Shown: one piece after another, positions 33,575-42,337 of the stretch
How positions within the stretch are numbered: the first letter of the stretch is position 1
How the letters are laid out: each line of letters opens with the position of its first letter
Source of the DNA: Bradyrhizobium sp. AZCC 1721
GTDB taxonomy: Bacteria > Pseudomonadota > Alphaproteobacteria > Rhizobiales > Xanthobacteraceae
Length of the DNA: 64,000 bases
Direction of reading: 5' to 3'
Assembly: GCF_036924715.1 (NCBI RefSeq)
Contig: NZ_JAZHSB010000001.1
Span: 744,001-808,000, forward strand
Notes under the pieces: generated by a model
What the model was told of the DNA's origin: nothing
Databases searched by the model: none
What the model saw: only the letters and a program-made list of their open reading frames with translations
Translations under genes and position numbers: made by a program

Positions 33575-34501
33575 ATGCCTGCCCGCCTGTTTCTGTCTTC
33601 CGGCGATCTGATGGCCGACCGCCGGTTCGAATTCGCGCGCGATCTGCAATTGAAGGGCGATCTTGCAGCCGCTGCCGATCTGCTGATGCAGGCGATCGAA
33701 CTAGCGCCGAATTTCACCTCCGCCTGGTTCACGCTCGCCGATATCCGCGAGCAGCTCGGCGAGCATGACGCGGCGATCTCGGCGTTTCGCCAGGCCCAGG
33801 CCAGCGATCCCGGCGACCGCCGTGGCGCCGGACTTCGATTGATGCGGCTCGGCGCCGAACCGTTGACCGGCATGCCGCAGGCCTATGTGCAAACGCTGTT
33901 CGATCAATATGCGCCGCGGTTTGAATCCTCGCTGGTGGACGATCTCGGTTATCGCGGCCCGGCACTGTTGTTCAAGGCGGTGCTGGCGGTGCGATCAGCC
34001 ACGCGCAAGCCGGCGTTCTTCAAGCGCGCGATCGACCTCGGCTGCGGCACCGGGCTGGCGGCGTCGGCGTTTGCCAGGGAGGTCGATCATTTCATCGGCG
34101 TCGATCTGTCGCCACGGATGATCGAGCGGGCGCGCGCCACCGGCCTCTATGCGGAGCTGGAAGTCGCCGACATGTTGCAGGGCCTGCGCACAAGGAGGGA
34201 AGCCAGTGCCGACCTCATCCTTGCCGCGGACGCGATGGTTTATGTTGCTGACATCGCTCGCGTGCTGGCGGAAGCAGCGCGCGTGTTGGTGCCGGGCGGT
34301 CTCATCGCCTTCACCACGGAGACCCATGACGGTGAGGGTGTCAGGCTCGGGCAGGGCCTGCGCTACGCGCACGCCGCGGCTTACGTGCGCGCGGCCGTCG
34401 AGGGGGCCGGCCTGCAATTATCCCGCCTCGAAGAATTATCCGCCCGCAACGAGGATCATGCGCCGGTTCCTGGCCTGGTCGTCGTCGCCGCGAAAACTTG
34501 A
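33575..34501 (+). CDS. TPR-containing class I SAM-dependent methyltransferase
   Basis: A 308-aa protein. Residues about 14-85 form two TPR-like helix pairs (FEFARDLQLKGDLAAAADLL, AWFTLADIREQLGEHDAAI). The methyltransferase domain follows, with motif I AIDLGCGTGLAASAFA near 148, motif II FIGVDLSPRMIERAR and a later LVPGGLIAFTTET. The TPR plus methyltransferase layout resembles predicted methyltransferases of COG4976; the substrate is unknown. Start ATG 33575. It is placed, on the plus strand, between the two halves of the DNA repair cluster, with no evident link to repair. Confidence 0.88.
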   Translation: MPARLFLSSGDLMADRRFEFARDLQLKGDLAAAADLLMQAIELAPNFTSAWFTLADIREQLGEHDAAISAFRQAQASDPGDRRGAGLRLMRLGAEPLTGMPQAYVQTLFDQYAPRFESSLVDDLGYRGPALLFKAVLAVRSATRKPAFFKRAIDLGCGTGLAASAFAREVDHFIGVDLSPRMIERARATGLYAELEVADMLQGLRTRREASADLILAADAMVYVADIARVLAEAARVLVPGGLIAFTTETHDGEGVRLGQGLRYAHAAAYVRAAVEGAGLQLSRLEELSARNEDHAPVPGLVVVAAKT

Positions 34502-34608
34502 GTCTAGGCGCTACGCACACCGCGAATGGTGGGATTGCGTGCGACATGTCAGCTATTGCCAGGGACGCCGGAATGCCTGATCAAAGCTCCCATAAGGGAG
34601 AAATAACA

Positions 34609-35838
34609 ATGAACAAGAAACAGACTCGCCGTGAATTCGGCGCCACCGCGCTCGCTGCCGCTTTTGCATCAACGCTGCCCGCGCCATTCGTTTGGGCCGC
34701 GGAGAAAAAATACGATCCCGGCGCCAGCGACACCGAAATCAAGATCGGGCAGACCGTGCCGCATTCCGGTCCCGGCTCGCTCTACGGCGTGCTCGGCCGT
34801 GTCGGCGAAGCCTATTTCCAGATGCTGAACGAGAAGGGTGGCATCAACGGACGCAAGGTGAAATTCTTCACCATGGACGACGCCTACAGCGCGCCGAAAT
34901 GCGTCGAGGCGACGCGGCGGCTGGTTGAGCAGGAGGAAGTGCTGGCGCTGTACGGCTCGCTCGGCACCGCGCCGCAGACTGCCGTGCACAAATATCTCAA
35001 TTCAAAGGGCGTGCCGCAATTGCTGCTCAATACCGGCGCGTCGAAATGGAACGACCCGAAGAACTTCAAATGGACCATGGCGGGCCTGCCGCTCTATCCG
35101 ACCGAAGCGCGCATTCTCGCCCGACATGTCGTGAGCGTGAAGCCGAACGCGAAAATGGGCATCCTCTACCAGAACGACGATTTCGGCCGCGATTTTCTCG
35201 GTCCCTTCAAGAAGGTGCTGGCGGATGCCGGCGGTACCGCCAAGGTGATCATGGAGCAGACCTACGATCTGACCGAGCCGACGATCGATTCGCAGATCAT
35301 CAATCTCTCTAAATCCGGCGCTGACGTCTTCTACAATATCTCGACCGGCAAGGCGTCGTCGCAGTCGATCCGCAAAGTGGCTGAACTCGGCTGGAAGCCG
35401 CTGCACCTGCTGTCGGCGGGATCGACCGGCCGTTCAATTCTCACCGCCGCCGGCCTCGAAAACGCAACCGGCATTGTCGCCATCCGTTACGCCAAGGAAG
35501 TCGGCGTGCCGCGCTTCGAGAAGGACCCGGACGTGATGGCGTTCGAGGAGTTGCGCAAAAGATATTTGCCGAACGTCGACCCTGATAACACCATCGCCTT
35601 TGCCGGCTACGGCCAGGTCGCGTCGATGGCGGAAATCCTGCGCCGCTGCGGCGACGAACTCACCCGCGCCAACGTGCTCAAGCAGGCCACGACGCTGGCG
35701 GGCTTCCATTCGCCCTATTTCCTCGATGGCGTGAACTACAGCTACACGCCGGAGGACTACACGCCGATGAAGACGCTCTACATCTCGATCTTCAACGGCA
35801 AGGACTGGGACATCTCCGACAAGCCGGTGACGGAGTAG
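34609..35838 (+). CDS. ABC transporter substrate-binding protein, branched-chain amino acid type (LivJ-like)
   Basis: A 409-aa exported binding protein. ATG 34609 follows AAGGGAGAAATAACA; longer starts are not supported. The N-terminus KKQTRREFGATALAAAFAST is a twin-arginine-type signal. The mature part has DTEIKIGQTVPHSGPGSLYG, GGINGRKVKFFTMDDAYSA and ILYQNDDFGRDFLGP, the LivJ/AmiC type-I periplasmic-binding fold. It would bind branched-chain amino acids, amides or aromatic acids. No permease or ATPase is next to it, so it is an orphan subunit. The gene lies within the split repair cluster. Confidence 0.9.
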   Translation: MNKKQTRREFGATALAAAFASTLPAPFVWAAEKKYDPGASDTEIKIGQTVPHSGPGSLYGVLGRVGEAYFQMLNEKGGINGRKVKFFTMDDAYSAPKCVEATRRLVEQEEVLALYGSLGTAPQTAVHKYLNSKGVPQLLLNTGASKWNDPKNFKWTMAGLPLYPTEARILARHVVSVKPNAKMGILYQNDDFGRDFLGPFKKVLADAGGTAKVIMEQTYDLTEPTIDSQIINLSKSGADVFYNISTGKASSQSIRKVAELGWKPLHLLSAGSTGRSILTAAGLENATGIVAIRYAKEVGVPRFEKDPDVMAFEELRKRYLPNVDPDNTIAFAGYGQVASMAEILRRCGDELTRANVLKQATTLAGFHSPYFLDGVNYSYTPEDYTPMKTLYISIFNGKDWDISDKPVTE

Positions 35839-35850
35839 GAGGCGGACGGC

Positions 35851-36012
35851 GTTCCCCGGATGCTGCACAGCGCCAGCAGCGCGTTTACGCGCGTCTGTTG
35901 ACGCGCTATGCCTTGCGGCGTGGTGCGCTGCTGATCCGGGGTCCACAATGCTGCGGCAGGTCCCGGTTCTGCGGCGCAGCGTTGCACGCTGCACCGCGCC
36001 CGGGACACGAGA
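35851..36012. repeat. Palindromic dispersed repeat family C, copy 2
   Basis: GTTCCCCGGATGCTGCACAG at the left is inverted relative to GCTGCACCGCGCCCGGGACA at the right, with an inner GATCCGGGGTCCACAATGCT block. Related to the copy at 27860-28021. It fills most of the gap before the helicase gene. Confidence 0.7.
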
Positions 36013-36077
36013 CGAGCGGGGCGAGGTGACTTGCCAGGCCCTCGACGAACCCGCTCCAACGGCTTACTTCTCCTGGT

Positions 36078-38657
36078 GTGCCGTCGCTCGATCCCTTGCC
36101 CCTCACGCCGCTTGAAACGGCTGCGTTGCTGCCCGACCGCTTCCGGCGCTGGTTCGCCGCGCGCGGCTGGTCGCCGCGCGAGCATCAACTCGCGCTACTG
36201 TCAAAGGCCAGCGACGATCGTTCGGCACTGCTGATCGCCCCAACGGGCGCCGGCAAGACGCTGGCCGGCTTCCTCCCGACGCTGGTGGAGCTTTCGCGCC
36301 CTTCCGTCCAACGGCGCGAGGGCACGAAAAGCCTCATGTCCACCGGCCGCAGCGTCAAACGCACCGGCGGTCTCCACACCCTCTATATCTCGCCGCTGAA
36401 AGCGCTCGCAGTCGACATCGCGCGCAACCTGGAAGCGCCGATTGCCGAGATGGGGCTGCCGATCAAGGTCGAGACCCGCACCGGCGACACGCCGGTGTCG
36501 CGGCGGCAACGGCAGCGGCGTTATCCGCCGGATGTTCTGCTGACCACGCCGGAACAACTGGCGCTGCTGCTGTCGTCCGACGACGCACCGTTTTTGTTTT
36601 CGTCGCTGAAACGCATCGTGCTCGACGAACTGCATGCGCTCGTCACCTCGAAGCGCGGCGATCTGTTGTCGCTTGGCCTGGCGCGGTTGTGGCGCCTGGC
36701 GCCAGAGATGCGCGCGATCGGACTATCCGCGACGGTAGCCGAGCCGGAATCGCTGGCGCGGTTTCTGATGCCGCAGCGCGACGGCAAGGACGTGTCAGCC
36801 GATATCGTCGTGGCCGGTGGCGCGGCGGCGCCCATCGTCGAGATGCTCGACACAAAGGAGCGGTTGCCCTGGGCCGGCCATACCGCGCGCCATGCGCTCG
36901 GCGAAATGTATGACCTGATCCGGCGCAACAAGACCACGCTGATCTTCGTCAACACCCGCAGCCAGGCTGAAATGCTGTTCCAGGAATTCTGGCGCATGAA
37001 CGACGACGGCCTTGCCATTGCCTTGCATCATGGCTCGCTGGACGTCGCCCAGCGCCGCAAGGTCGAGGACGCGATGGCGGCGGGAAAGCTGCGCGGCGTG
37101 GTTTGCACGTCCTCGCTCGATCTCGGCATCGACTGGGGCGATATCGATCTCGTCATCAATGTCGGCGCGCCGAAAGGTTCCTCGCGGCTGATGCAGCGTA
37201 TCGGCCGCGCCAATCACCGACTGGATGAACCCTCGCGCGCGGTCCTGATCCCGGCCAACCGTTTCGAGGTGCTGGAGTGCCGCGTCGCGATCGACGCCAT
37301 TGCGGAGAATGCGCAGGATACGCCACCGTTGCGTACTGGCGCGCTCGATGTGCTGGCGCAGCACGTGCTCGGCTGCGCCTGCGGCGAGCCGTTTTTTTCC
37401 AACGAACTCTATGCGGAAGTCCTGACCTCGGCGCCTTATTCCTTGCTGACGCGAACCGATTTCGACGATGTCGTCGATTTCGTCGCCACCGGCGGCTATG
37501 CGCTGAAGACCTACGAACGCTTTGCGCGCATCAAGCAGGACAAGCAGGGTCGCTGGCGCGTCGCCAATCCAAAAGTGCGGCAGAGCTATCGCCTCAACGT
37601 CGGCACCATCGTCGAAGAGACCATGCTGAAGGTTCGCCTGGTGCGCTCGCGCAGCGGCGGGTCCGGCTCGACCGGTGCGCTCGGCCGCGGCGGGCGGATG
37701 CTGGGCGAGATCGAGGAAGCCTTTATCGAAGGCCTCGTGATCGGCGACACGTTTGTGTTCGGCGGTGAAGTCGTGCGCTACGAGGCATTGGCCGAAGATC
37801 AGGTCTATGTCTCGCGTGCCAACGACAAGGACGCGAAAGTGCCGTCCTATATGGGCGGCAAGTTTCCGCTTTCGACCTATCTCGCCGAGCGCGTGCGCAA
37901 ATTGCTCGACGACCGGCGCGCGTGGAATGCGCTGCCCGATCAGGTGCGCGACTGGTTATCGTTGCAGAGGGATTTTTCCCGCGTGCCGGCGGTGCAAGAA
38001 CTGCTGATCGAGACCTTCCCCCGCGGCAACAAGCATTATCTCGTCTGCTATCCCTTCGAGGGCCGGCTGGCGCACCAGACGCTCGGCATGCTCTTGACAC
38101 GGCGGATGGAGCGGGCGCGGGTGCGGCCGCTCGGCTTCGTCGCCAACGAGTATGCACTTGCCGTATGGGGCCTCGGCGATATGTCGTTCATGATCCGGCA
38201 CGGCAAGCTCGATCTCAACGCGTTATTCGATCCGGACATGCTGGGCGACGACCTCGAGGTGTGGCTCGCCGAATCCGCATTGATGAAGCGTACCTTCCGC
38301 ACCTGCGCCATCATCTCCGGCCTGATCGCGCGGCGCTTCACCGGCGAGGAGAAATCCCGCCGCCAGGTGCTGTTCTCGACCGACCTGATCTACGATGTGT
38401 TGCGCAAACATCAGGCGGACCACGTGCTGTTGCGCGCCGCCCGCGCCGATGCCGCGACAGGCCTGCTCGATCTCAAGCGTCTGGGTGATATGCTCTCGCG
38501 TATTCACGGGCGAATCAGCCATCGGGAACTCGAACACGTTTCGCCGCTCGCCGTTCCCGTGATGCTGGAAATCGGCCGCGAGTCAGTTTATGGCGAAGCA
38601 GGCGATGAGTTGCTGGCGGAGGCCGCCGACGAACTCGTCAAAGAGGCGATGGGATAA
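36078..38657 (+). CDS. Ligase-associated DEXH-box DNA helicase (Lhr core-like)
   Basis: An 859-aa superfamily 2 helicase. Start GTG 36078 (VPSLDPLPLTPLETAALLPD). Motif I is LLIAPTGAGKT (Lys60), Ia LYISPLKALAVDIARN, II VLDELHAL, III IGLSATVAEPE, IV LIFVNTRSQAE, V SSLDLGIDWG and VI MQRIGRANHR. The C-terminal half carries the winged-helix and Lhr-specific domains that end in ELVKEAMG. It unwinds DNA as part of the four-gene ligase-associated repair set. It is followed after 12 bases by PdeM. In this window it is separated from its ligase and exonuclease partners by about 2.6 kb. Confidence 0.94.
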   Translation: MPSLDPLPLTPLETAALLPDRFRRWFAARGWSPREHQLALLSKASDDRSALLIAPTGAGKTLAGFLPTLVELSRPSVQRREGTKSLMSTGRSVKRTGGLHTLYISPLKALAVDIARNLEAPIAEMGLPIKVETRTGDTPVSRRQRQRRYPPDVLLTTPEQLALLLSSDDAPFLFSSLKRIVLDELHALVTSKRGDLLSLGLARLWRLAPEMRAIGLSATVAEPESLARFLMPQRDGKDVSADIVVAGGAAAPIVEMLDTKERLPWAGHTARHALGEMYDLIRRNKTTLIFVNTRSQAEMLFQEFWRMNDDGLAIALHHGSLDVAQRRKVEDAMAAGKLRGVVCTSSLDLGIDWGDIDLVINVGAPKGSSRLMQRIGRANHRLDEPSRAVLIPANRFEVLECRVAIDAIAENAQDTPPLRTGALDVLAQHVLGCACGEPFFSNELYAEVLTSAPYSLLTRTDFDDVVDFVATGGYALKTYERFARIKQDKQGRWRVANPKVRQSYRLNVGTIVEETMLKVRLVRSRSGGSGSTGALGRGGRMLGEIEEAFIEGLVIGDTFVFGGEVVRYEALAEDQVYVSRANDKDAKVPSYMGGKFPLSTYLAERVRKLLDDRRAWNALPDQVRDWLSLQRDFSRVPAVQELLIETFPRGNKHYLVCYPFEGRLAHQTLGMLLTRRMERARVRPLGFVANEYALAVWGLGDMSFMIRHGKLDLNALFDPDMLGDDLEVWLAESALMKRTFRTCAIISGLIARRFTGEEKSRRQVLFSTDLIYDVLRKHQADHVLLRAARADAATGLLDLKRLGDMLSRIHGRISHRELEHVSPLAVPVMLEIGRESVYGEAGDELLAEAADELVKEAMG

Positions 38658-38669
38658 GCGGGAAGGCAC

Positions 38670-39380
38670 GTGACGGCAGGGGCGCAGTCTTCGGGAGACG
38701 ATCAACAGATGCGCGCCTCGAAGGTCATGGTTGCCGACGTGACGTTCCGCGCCGACCTCTCCGGCGCGCTGTTATGGCAGGAGCAGCGCCTGCTCGTCGT
38801 CTCCGACCTGCATCTGGAAAAAGGCTCCAGCTTCGCCGCGCGCGGCGTGCTGCTGCCGCCTTACGATACCGTGGCGACGCTGAGCCGGCTCGCCGCCGTG
38901 ATCGCGCGGCACGACCCGCGCATGGTGATTGCGCTCGGCGACAGTTTTCACGATCGCGACGCGCATCGGCGGCTGTCGGCGCCGGATCGCGACGCGCTCT
39001 CGGCAATGCAGGCGCGGCGCGACTGGATCTGGATCTCGGGCAACCACGATCCGGCGCTGCCGCCCGACCTCGGCGGCACTGTGGCGAACGAAGTCGCGAT
39101 CGGGCCGATCGTGTTCCGCCATGAGCCGACGGGGGCGGCGGGTGAAATCGCCGGCCATCTGCATCCCAAGGCGCGCGTCGCCACAAGGGGGAGATCGATG
39201 GAACGGAGGTGCTTTGCCAGTGACGGCGAGCGCGCGGTGATGCCCGCTTTCGGCGCCTATACCGGGGGCCTGAGCATCCGCGATCCCGCGTTTGCGAAGA
39301 TTTTTCCGACGCCAGGCCTGATGGCGCATGTGCTCGGCGACAACCGTGTGCACGCGATTGCCGCGTCAAGGTGTTATTGA
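38670..39380 (+). CDS. pdeM: Ligase-associated metallophosphoesterase/endonuclease PdeM
   Basis: A 236-aa calcineurin-fold phosphoesterase. Metal ligands are clear: VVSDLHLEKG (D-x-H), ALGDSFHD (G-D), WISGNHD (G-N-H-D) and GHLHPKAR (G-H-x-H). Its position 12 bases after the Lhr-like helicase and its motif set identify it as the phosphoesterase of the ligase-associated repair cluster, thought to act as a nuclease or phosphodiesterase on damaged ends. Start GTG 38670; ATG 38709 (MRASKVMVADVTFR) is also plausible. The C-terminus ends SRCY at TGA 39378. Confidence 0.93.
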   Translation: MTAGAQSSGDDQQMRASKVMVADVTFRADLSGALLWQEQRLLVVSDLHLEKGSSFAARGVLLPPYDTVATLSRLAAVIARHDPRMVIALGDSFHDRDAHRRLSAPDRDALSAMQARRDWIWISGNHDPALPPDLGGTVANEVAIGPIVFRHEPTGAAGEIAGHLHPKARVATRGRSMERRCFASDGERAVMPAFGAYTGGLSIRDPAFAKIFPTPGLMAHVLGDNRVHAIAASRCY

Positions 39381-39403
39381 GCATTTGATGCGGGGCGTTT
39401 CTT

Positions 39404-39558
39404 ACCTCTCCCGCTTGCGGGGTCGAGACGAGCGAAGCTCGCTCTTAGGTCGACGCGCTCGAAGAGCGCGGCGGGTGGGGGTCTCTCCCGGAATTCGAAC
39501 ATCTGTTATGCGGCACCACCCCCACCCCGGCCCTCCCCCGCAAGCGGGAGAGGGAGCG
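39404..39558. repeat. Palindromic repeat family F, intergenic copy
   Basis: ACCTCTCCCGCTTGCGGGGT at the left is inverted relative to CCCCCGCAAGCGGGAGAGGG at the right, with inner blocks AGCGAAGCTCGCT and GGCGGGTGGGGG/CCCCCACCCC. It lies between the convergent pdeM and lysR genes, where it can end both transcripts. It is the same kind of element that is inserted in the ligase gene. Confidence 0.8.
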
Positions 39559-39574
39559 CACCTCCCGTGCTGCT

Positions 39575-40438
39575 CTACGCCGCCTTCGCGTCGACGCTGT
39601 CGCAGAACTCGGCGAGGCGGTCGGCGAGCCGCAGCGTTGCGGGGCTGGCGTCGGGCGAGGCCACCAGCGCCAGTTCGGTCTTGTCGATCGGCGCAAAGCC
39701 GTCCTTCGCCGTGAGCACGCGATGGCCGGCCTGGATCGCGATGTCGGAGAGAATGCTCAATCCCAATCCGGCAGCGACTGCGGCCTGGATGCCGGCAAGG
39801 CCGGAAGAAGTATAGGCCATGTGCCAGGATCGCCCCGCGCTTTCCAGCGCATGGATCGCGCGCGCACGATAGAGGCAGCCGGCAGGAAAGCCGATCAGCG
39901 GCACCGAGCCAGCGTCGATATCGATCGGATGGGTTTTGCTGGTGACCCAATGCACCTTCTCCGGCCACACCGCGATCGCGCCTTTCTCGCCGGCGTCGCG
40001 CTTGAGCAGCGCCAGATCGAGATCGCCGCGTTCGATGTCGCGCCTGAGATACGTGCTCTGGTCGGCGCGCACATCGAGCCGCAGGCCCGGGCGCGAGCGC
40101 GAAAACGTCGCCAGCAACTTGGCAAGACGATAGGCGGCGAAATCCTCGGGGATGCCGAGCTTGATCGCGCCTTCGCTTTCCGGCCGGGCCACCACGTCGC
40201 GGGCTTCCTCGGCGAGCGACAATAGCCGCCGCGCGTAGGACAACAGCCGCTCGCCGGCCTCCGTCGGCGTCACGTCCTTGCCGTTGCGGTTCAACAGCGG
40301 CTGGCCGACATCGTCTTCCAGCCGCTTGATCTGCTGGCTGACGGTCGATTGCGTGCGGTGGACGCGCTCGCCGGCGCGGGTGAAGCCGCCGGCATCGACC
40401 ACGGAGACGAAGCTGCGCAGCAGTTCGAGATCGAGCAT
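39575..40438 (-). CDS. LysR-family transcriptional regulator
   Basis: A 287-aa LysR protein: an N-terminal winged helix-turn-helix (about 3-62, LLRSFVSVVDAGGFTRAGER with RTQSTVSQQIKRLEDDVGQ) and a substrate-binding domain (about 90-287). It is divergent from the DMT exporter gene at 40536, with a 97-base intergenic region holding a perfect palindrome (40462-40474). It most likely controls that exporter and itself in response to a small effector. Close relatives by pattern regulate amino-acid or drug export. Confidence 0.93.
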   Translation of the reverse strand: MLDLELLRSFVSVVDAGGFTRAGERVHRTQSTVSQQIKRLEDDVGQPLLNRNGKDVTPTEAGERLLSYARRLLSLAEEARDVVARPESEGAIKLGIPEDFAAYRLAKLLATFSRSRPGLRLDVRADQSTYLRRDIERGDLDLALLKRDAGEKGAIAVWPEKVHWVTSKTHPIDIDAGSVPLIGFPAGCLYRARAIHALESAGRSWHMAYTSSGLAGIQAAVAAGLGLSILSDIAIQAGHRVLTAKDGFAPIDKTELALVASPDASPATLRLADRLAEFCDSVDAKAA

Positions 40439-40461
40439 GTGAATGCTCCATTTATAAATCC

Positions 40462-40474
40462 ACTGATCATCAGT
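40462..40474. promoter_or_regulatory. Candidate LysR operator
   Basis: ACTGATCATCAGT is a perfect 6-1-6 inverted repeat in the AT-rich stretch between the divergent lysR and DMT genes. Its outer bases and spacing suit a LysR box (T-N11-A type). It is 24 bases upstream of the LysR start codon. Confidence 0.6.
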
Positions 40475-40535
40475 TTATCATTTAATTTCCAAATATCAAG
40501 GCGCGGCCCTAGATCAGGGGTGAAGGAGACTATCC

Positions 40536-41459
40536 ATGTCGCTCGCCCCTTCGGTCGCGGTCCCTCGCGCCGGCTTCAATCTGTTACCGCTCTATATCGG
40601 CCTGTTCTGTCTGCTCTGGAGCTTTGCTTTCGTCGCCGGCAAGGTCGGCGTCACCGACTGTCCGCCGCTGATCCTGCTCACAGCGCGATTTTCGCTCGCG
40701 GGAGTCCTGATCCTCGGCATCACGGCGCTGCGCGGCGAGGCATGGTCCTCGCTGACCTGGCGCGACGCCGGAATCTTCGCCATCCTCGGCGTCGCAAACA
40801 ACGCGCTCTATCTTGGTCTCGGTTATACCGGGCTGCAGACGGTATCGGCCGGCCTCGGCGGCCTGATTGTCAGCGCCAATCCGGTTTTCACTGCTGTGCT
40901 TGCGGCATTGTTTCTCGGCGAGGCGCTGACCTGGCGCAAGGTGGCGGGACTTTTGCTCGGCATCTCCGGCGTCGCCTTCATCGTCTGGCACCGCATGTCG
41001 GTCGGCACGGACAGCTTTCACGGCATCCTGTTCACGCTGGCCTCGCTGGCCTCGATCGTCCTCGGCACCATCCTGTTCAAGGTGCTGGCGCCGAAAGGGA
41101 GTCTCTGGGTCGGCAATGGCGTGCAGAATCTCGCCGCGGGCGTCGTGCTGCTGCCGTTTGCGTTCTCGCTTTCCAGCCTCAGTGACATCGTGCCGAGCGC
41201 GCGGCTCGCCGGCGCGTTCGCTTTCCTCGTGCTCGGCGGATCGATCCTGGCTTACCTGCTCTGGTTTCACCTCTTGAAGGTCTGCGGCGCGACGGCCGCG
41301 AGCGCCTATCACTTCCTGATGCCGCCGCTCGGCATGCTGTTCGCCTTCCTCGTACTCGGCGAGCACATGGAGTTGCGCGACCTGCTTGGCATCGTTCCCG
41401 TAGCGCTCGGCATTTATCTGGTGACACGTCCCGCTGCGGCTGCAGTTCAATCTTCGTAA
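40536..41459 (+). CDS. DMT-family (EamA) transporter
   Basis: A 307-aa inner-membrane protein with ten predicted helices in two EamA repeats (about 20-145 and 158-300). Recognisable segments are YIGLFCLLWSFAFVAGKVGV, ARFSLAGVLILGITAL, LGLGYTGLQTVSAGLGGLI and in the second half YHFLMPPLGMLFAFLVLGE. EamA proteins export amino acids or metabolites. Its start is ATG 40536 after GGTGAAGGAGACTATCC. It is divergent from its likely LysR regulator and is followed after 11 bases by a metallo-hydrolase. Confidence 0.92.
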   Translation: MSLAPSVAVPRAGFNLLPLYIGLFCLLWSFAFVAGKVGVTDCPPLILLTARFSLAGVLILGITALRGEAWSSLTWRDAGIFAILGVANNALYLGLGYTGLQTVSAGLGGLIVSANPVFTAVLAALFLGEALTWRKVAGLLLGISGVAFIVWHRMSVGTDSFHGILFTLASLASIVLGTILFKVLAPKGSLWVGNGVQNLAAGVVLLPFAFSLSSLSDIVPSARLAGAFAFLVLGGSILAYLLWFHLLKVCGATAASAYHFLMPPLGMLFAFLVLGEHMELRDLLGIVPVALGIYLVTRPAAAAVQSS

Positions 41460-41470
41460 GGAGCAACTCA

Positions 41471-42253
41471 ATGACAGTTACCATCACCCTGATCGGCGGC
41501 CCGACGGCGCTCATTGAACTCGACGGCTTCCGGCTGCTGACTGATCCGACGTTCGACGAGCCCGGTGCCTATCAACTGCCGCATGTAAAACTGGAAAAGC
41601 TGGTCGGTCCCGCCGTTAGCGCGCATGATGTCGGCGAGGTCGATGCCGTGCTGCTCAGCCACGACCAGCATTCGGACAATCTTGACCATTCCGGGCGCGA
41701 TTTTCTCAAATCCGCCAAGCGCGTGCTGACGACGGAGGTTGGCGCAAAGCGGCTCGGCGGCCATGCCGAAGGCTTTGCGCCGTGGGCGTCGACCGAATTG
41801 ACCGGCAATAACGGTCATTCGCTGACCATCACCGCGACGCCCGCGCGTCACGGCCCGGCGGGAATCGAGCCGCTCGCGGGCGACGTGATCGGCTTCGTGG
41901 TTTCGTCGAGCAAGCCGGGCAGCCGTCCGATCTACATCAGTGGCGACACCGTCTGGTACGACGGCGTTGCCGAAGTGGCGAAGCGGTTCAAGGCCGGCGT
42001 GGTGCTGCCGTTCGCGGGCGCGGCGCAAACCCGCGGCCCCTTCCACATCACGATGGACACCAACGATACGATCGAGACCGCGCGCGCATTCCCGGATGCG
42101 GTGATCGTGCCCGTACATACGGAAGGCTGGAAGCATTTCCGCCAGAGTGCGGACGATCTGCGCGCCACCTTCGACACCCTGGGTTTTGGACCGCGGTTGC
42201 GAATTCTGGAGCCGGGCGTAGCGACGGTTATCGAGCCGCTAGGCGCTGCGTGA
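41471..42253 (+). CDS. MBL-fold metallo-hydrolase with atypical HxxHSDN motif
   Basis: A 260-aa UlaG/YtnP-like metallo-beta-lactamase-fold protein. The usual H-x-H-x-D-H is here LLSHDQHSDNLDHSG, so spacing and the last His are changed (His followed by Asp, Gln, His, Ser, Asp, Asn). Other ligands appear conserved: ATPARHGPAG, YISGDTVWYDG and VPVHTEGWKHF. ATG 41471 follows TAAGGAGCAACTCA. It is probably cytoplasmic and co-transcribed with the DMT exporter 11 bases upstream. A lactonase-like or amide-hydrolase activity fits the fold, but the reaction is unknown. Confidence 0.88.
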   Translation: MTVTITLIGGPTALIELDGFRLLTDPTFDEPGAYQLPHVKLEKLVGPAVSAHDVGEVDAVLLSHDQHSDNLDHSGRDFLKSAKRVLTTEVGAKRLGGHAEGFAPWASTELTGNNGHSLTITATPARHGPAGIEPLAGDVIGFVVSSSKPGSRPIYISGDTVWYDGVAEVAKRFKAGVVLPFAGAAQTRGPFHITMDTNDTIETARAFPDAVIVPVHTEGWKHFRQSADDLRATFDTLGFGPRLRILEPGVATVIEPLGAA

Positions 42254-42337
42254 CGGACCACCAGAAGGCAACGGACAAGCTCGTGGTCTGGAACCTGTTC
42301 CAGTCAGGTTCGTTGTCGCCGGGGCTGGACCCTTGGC

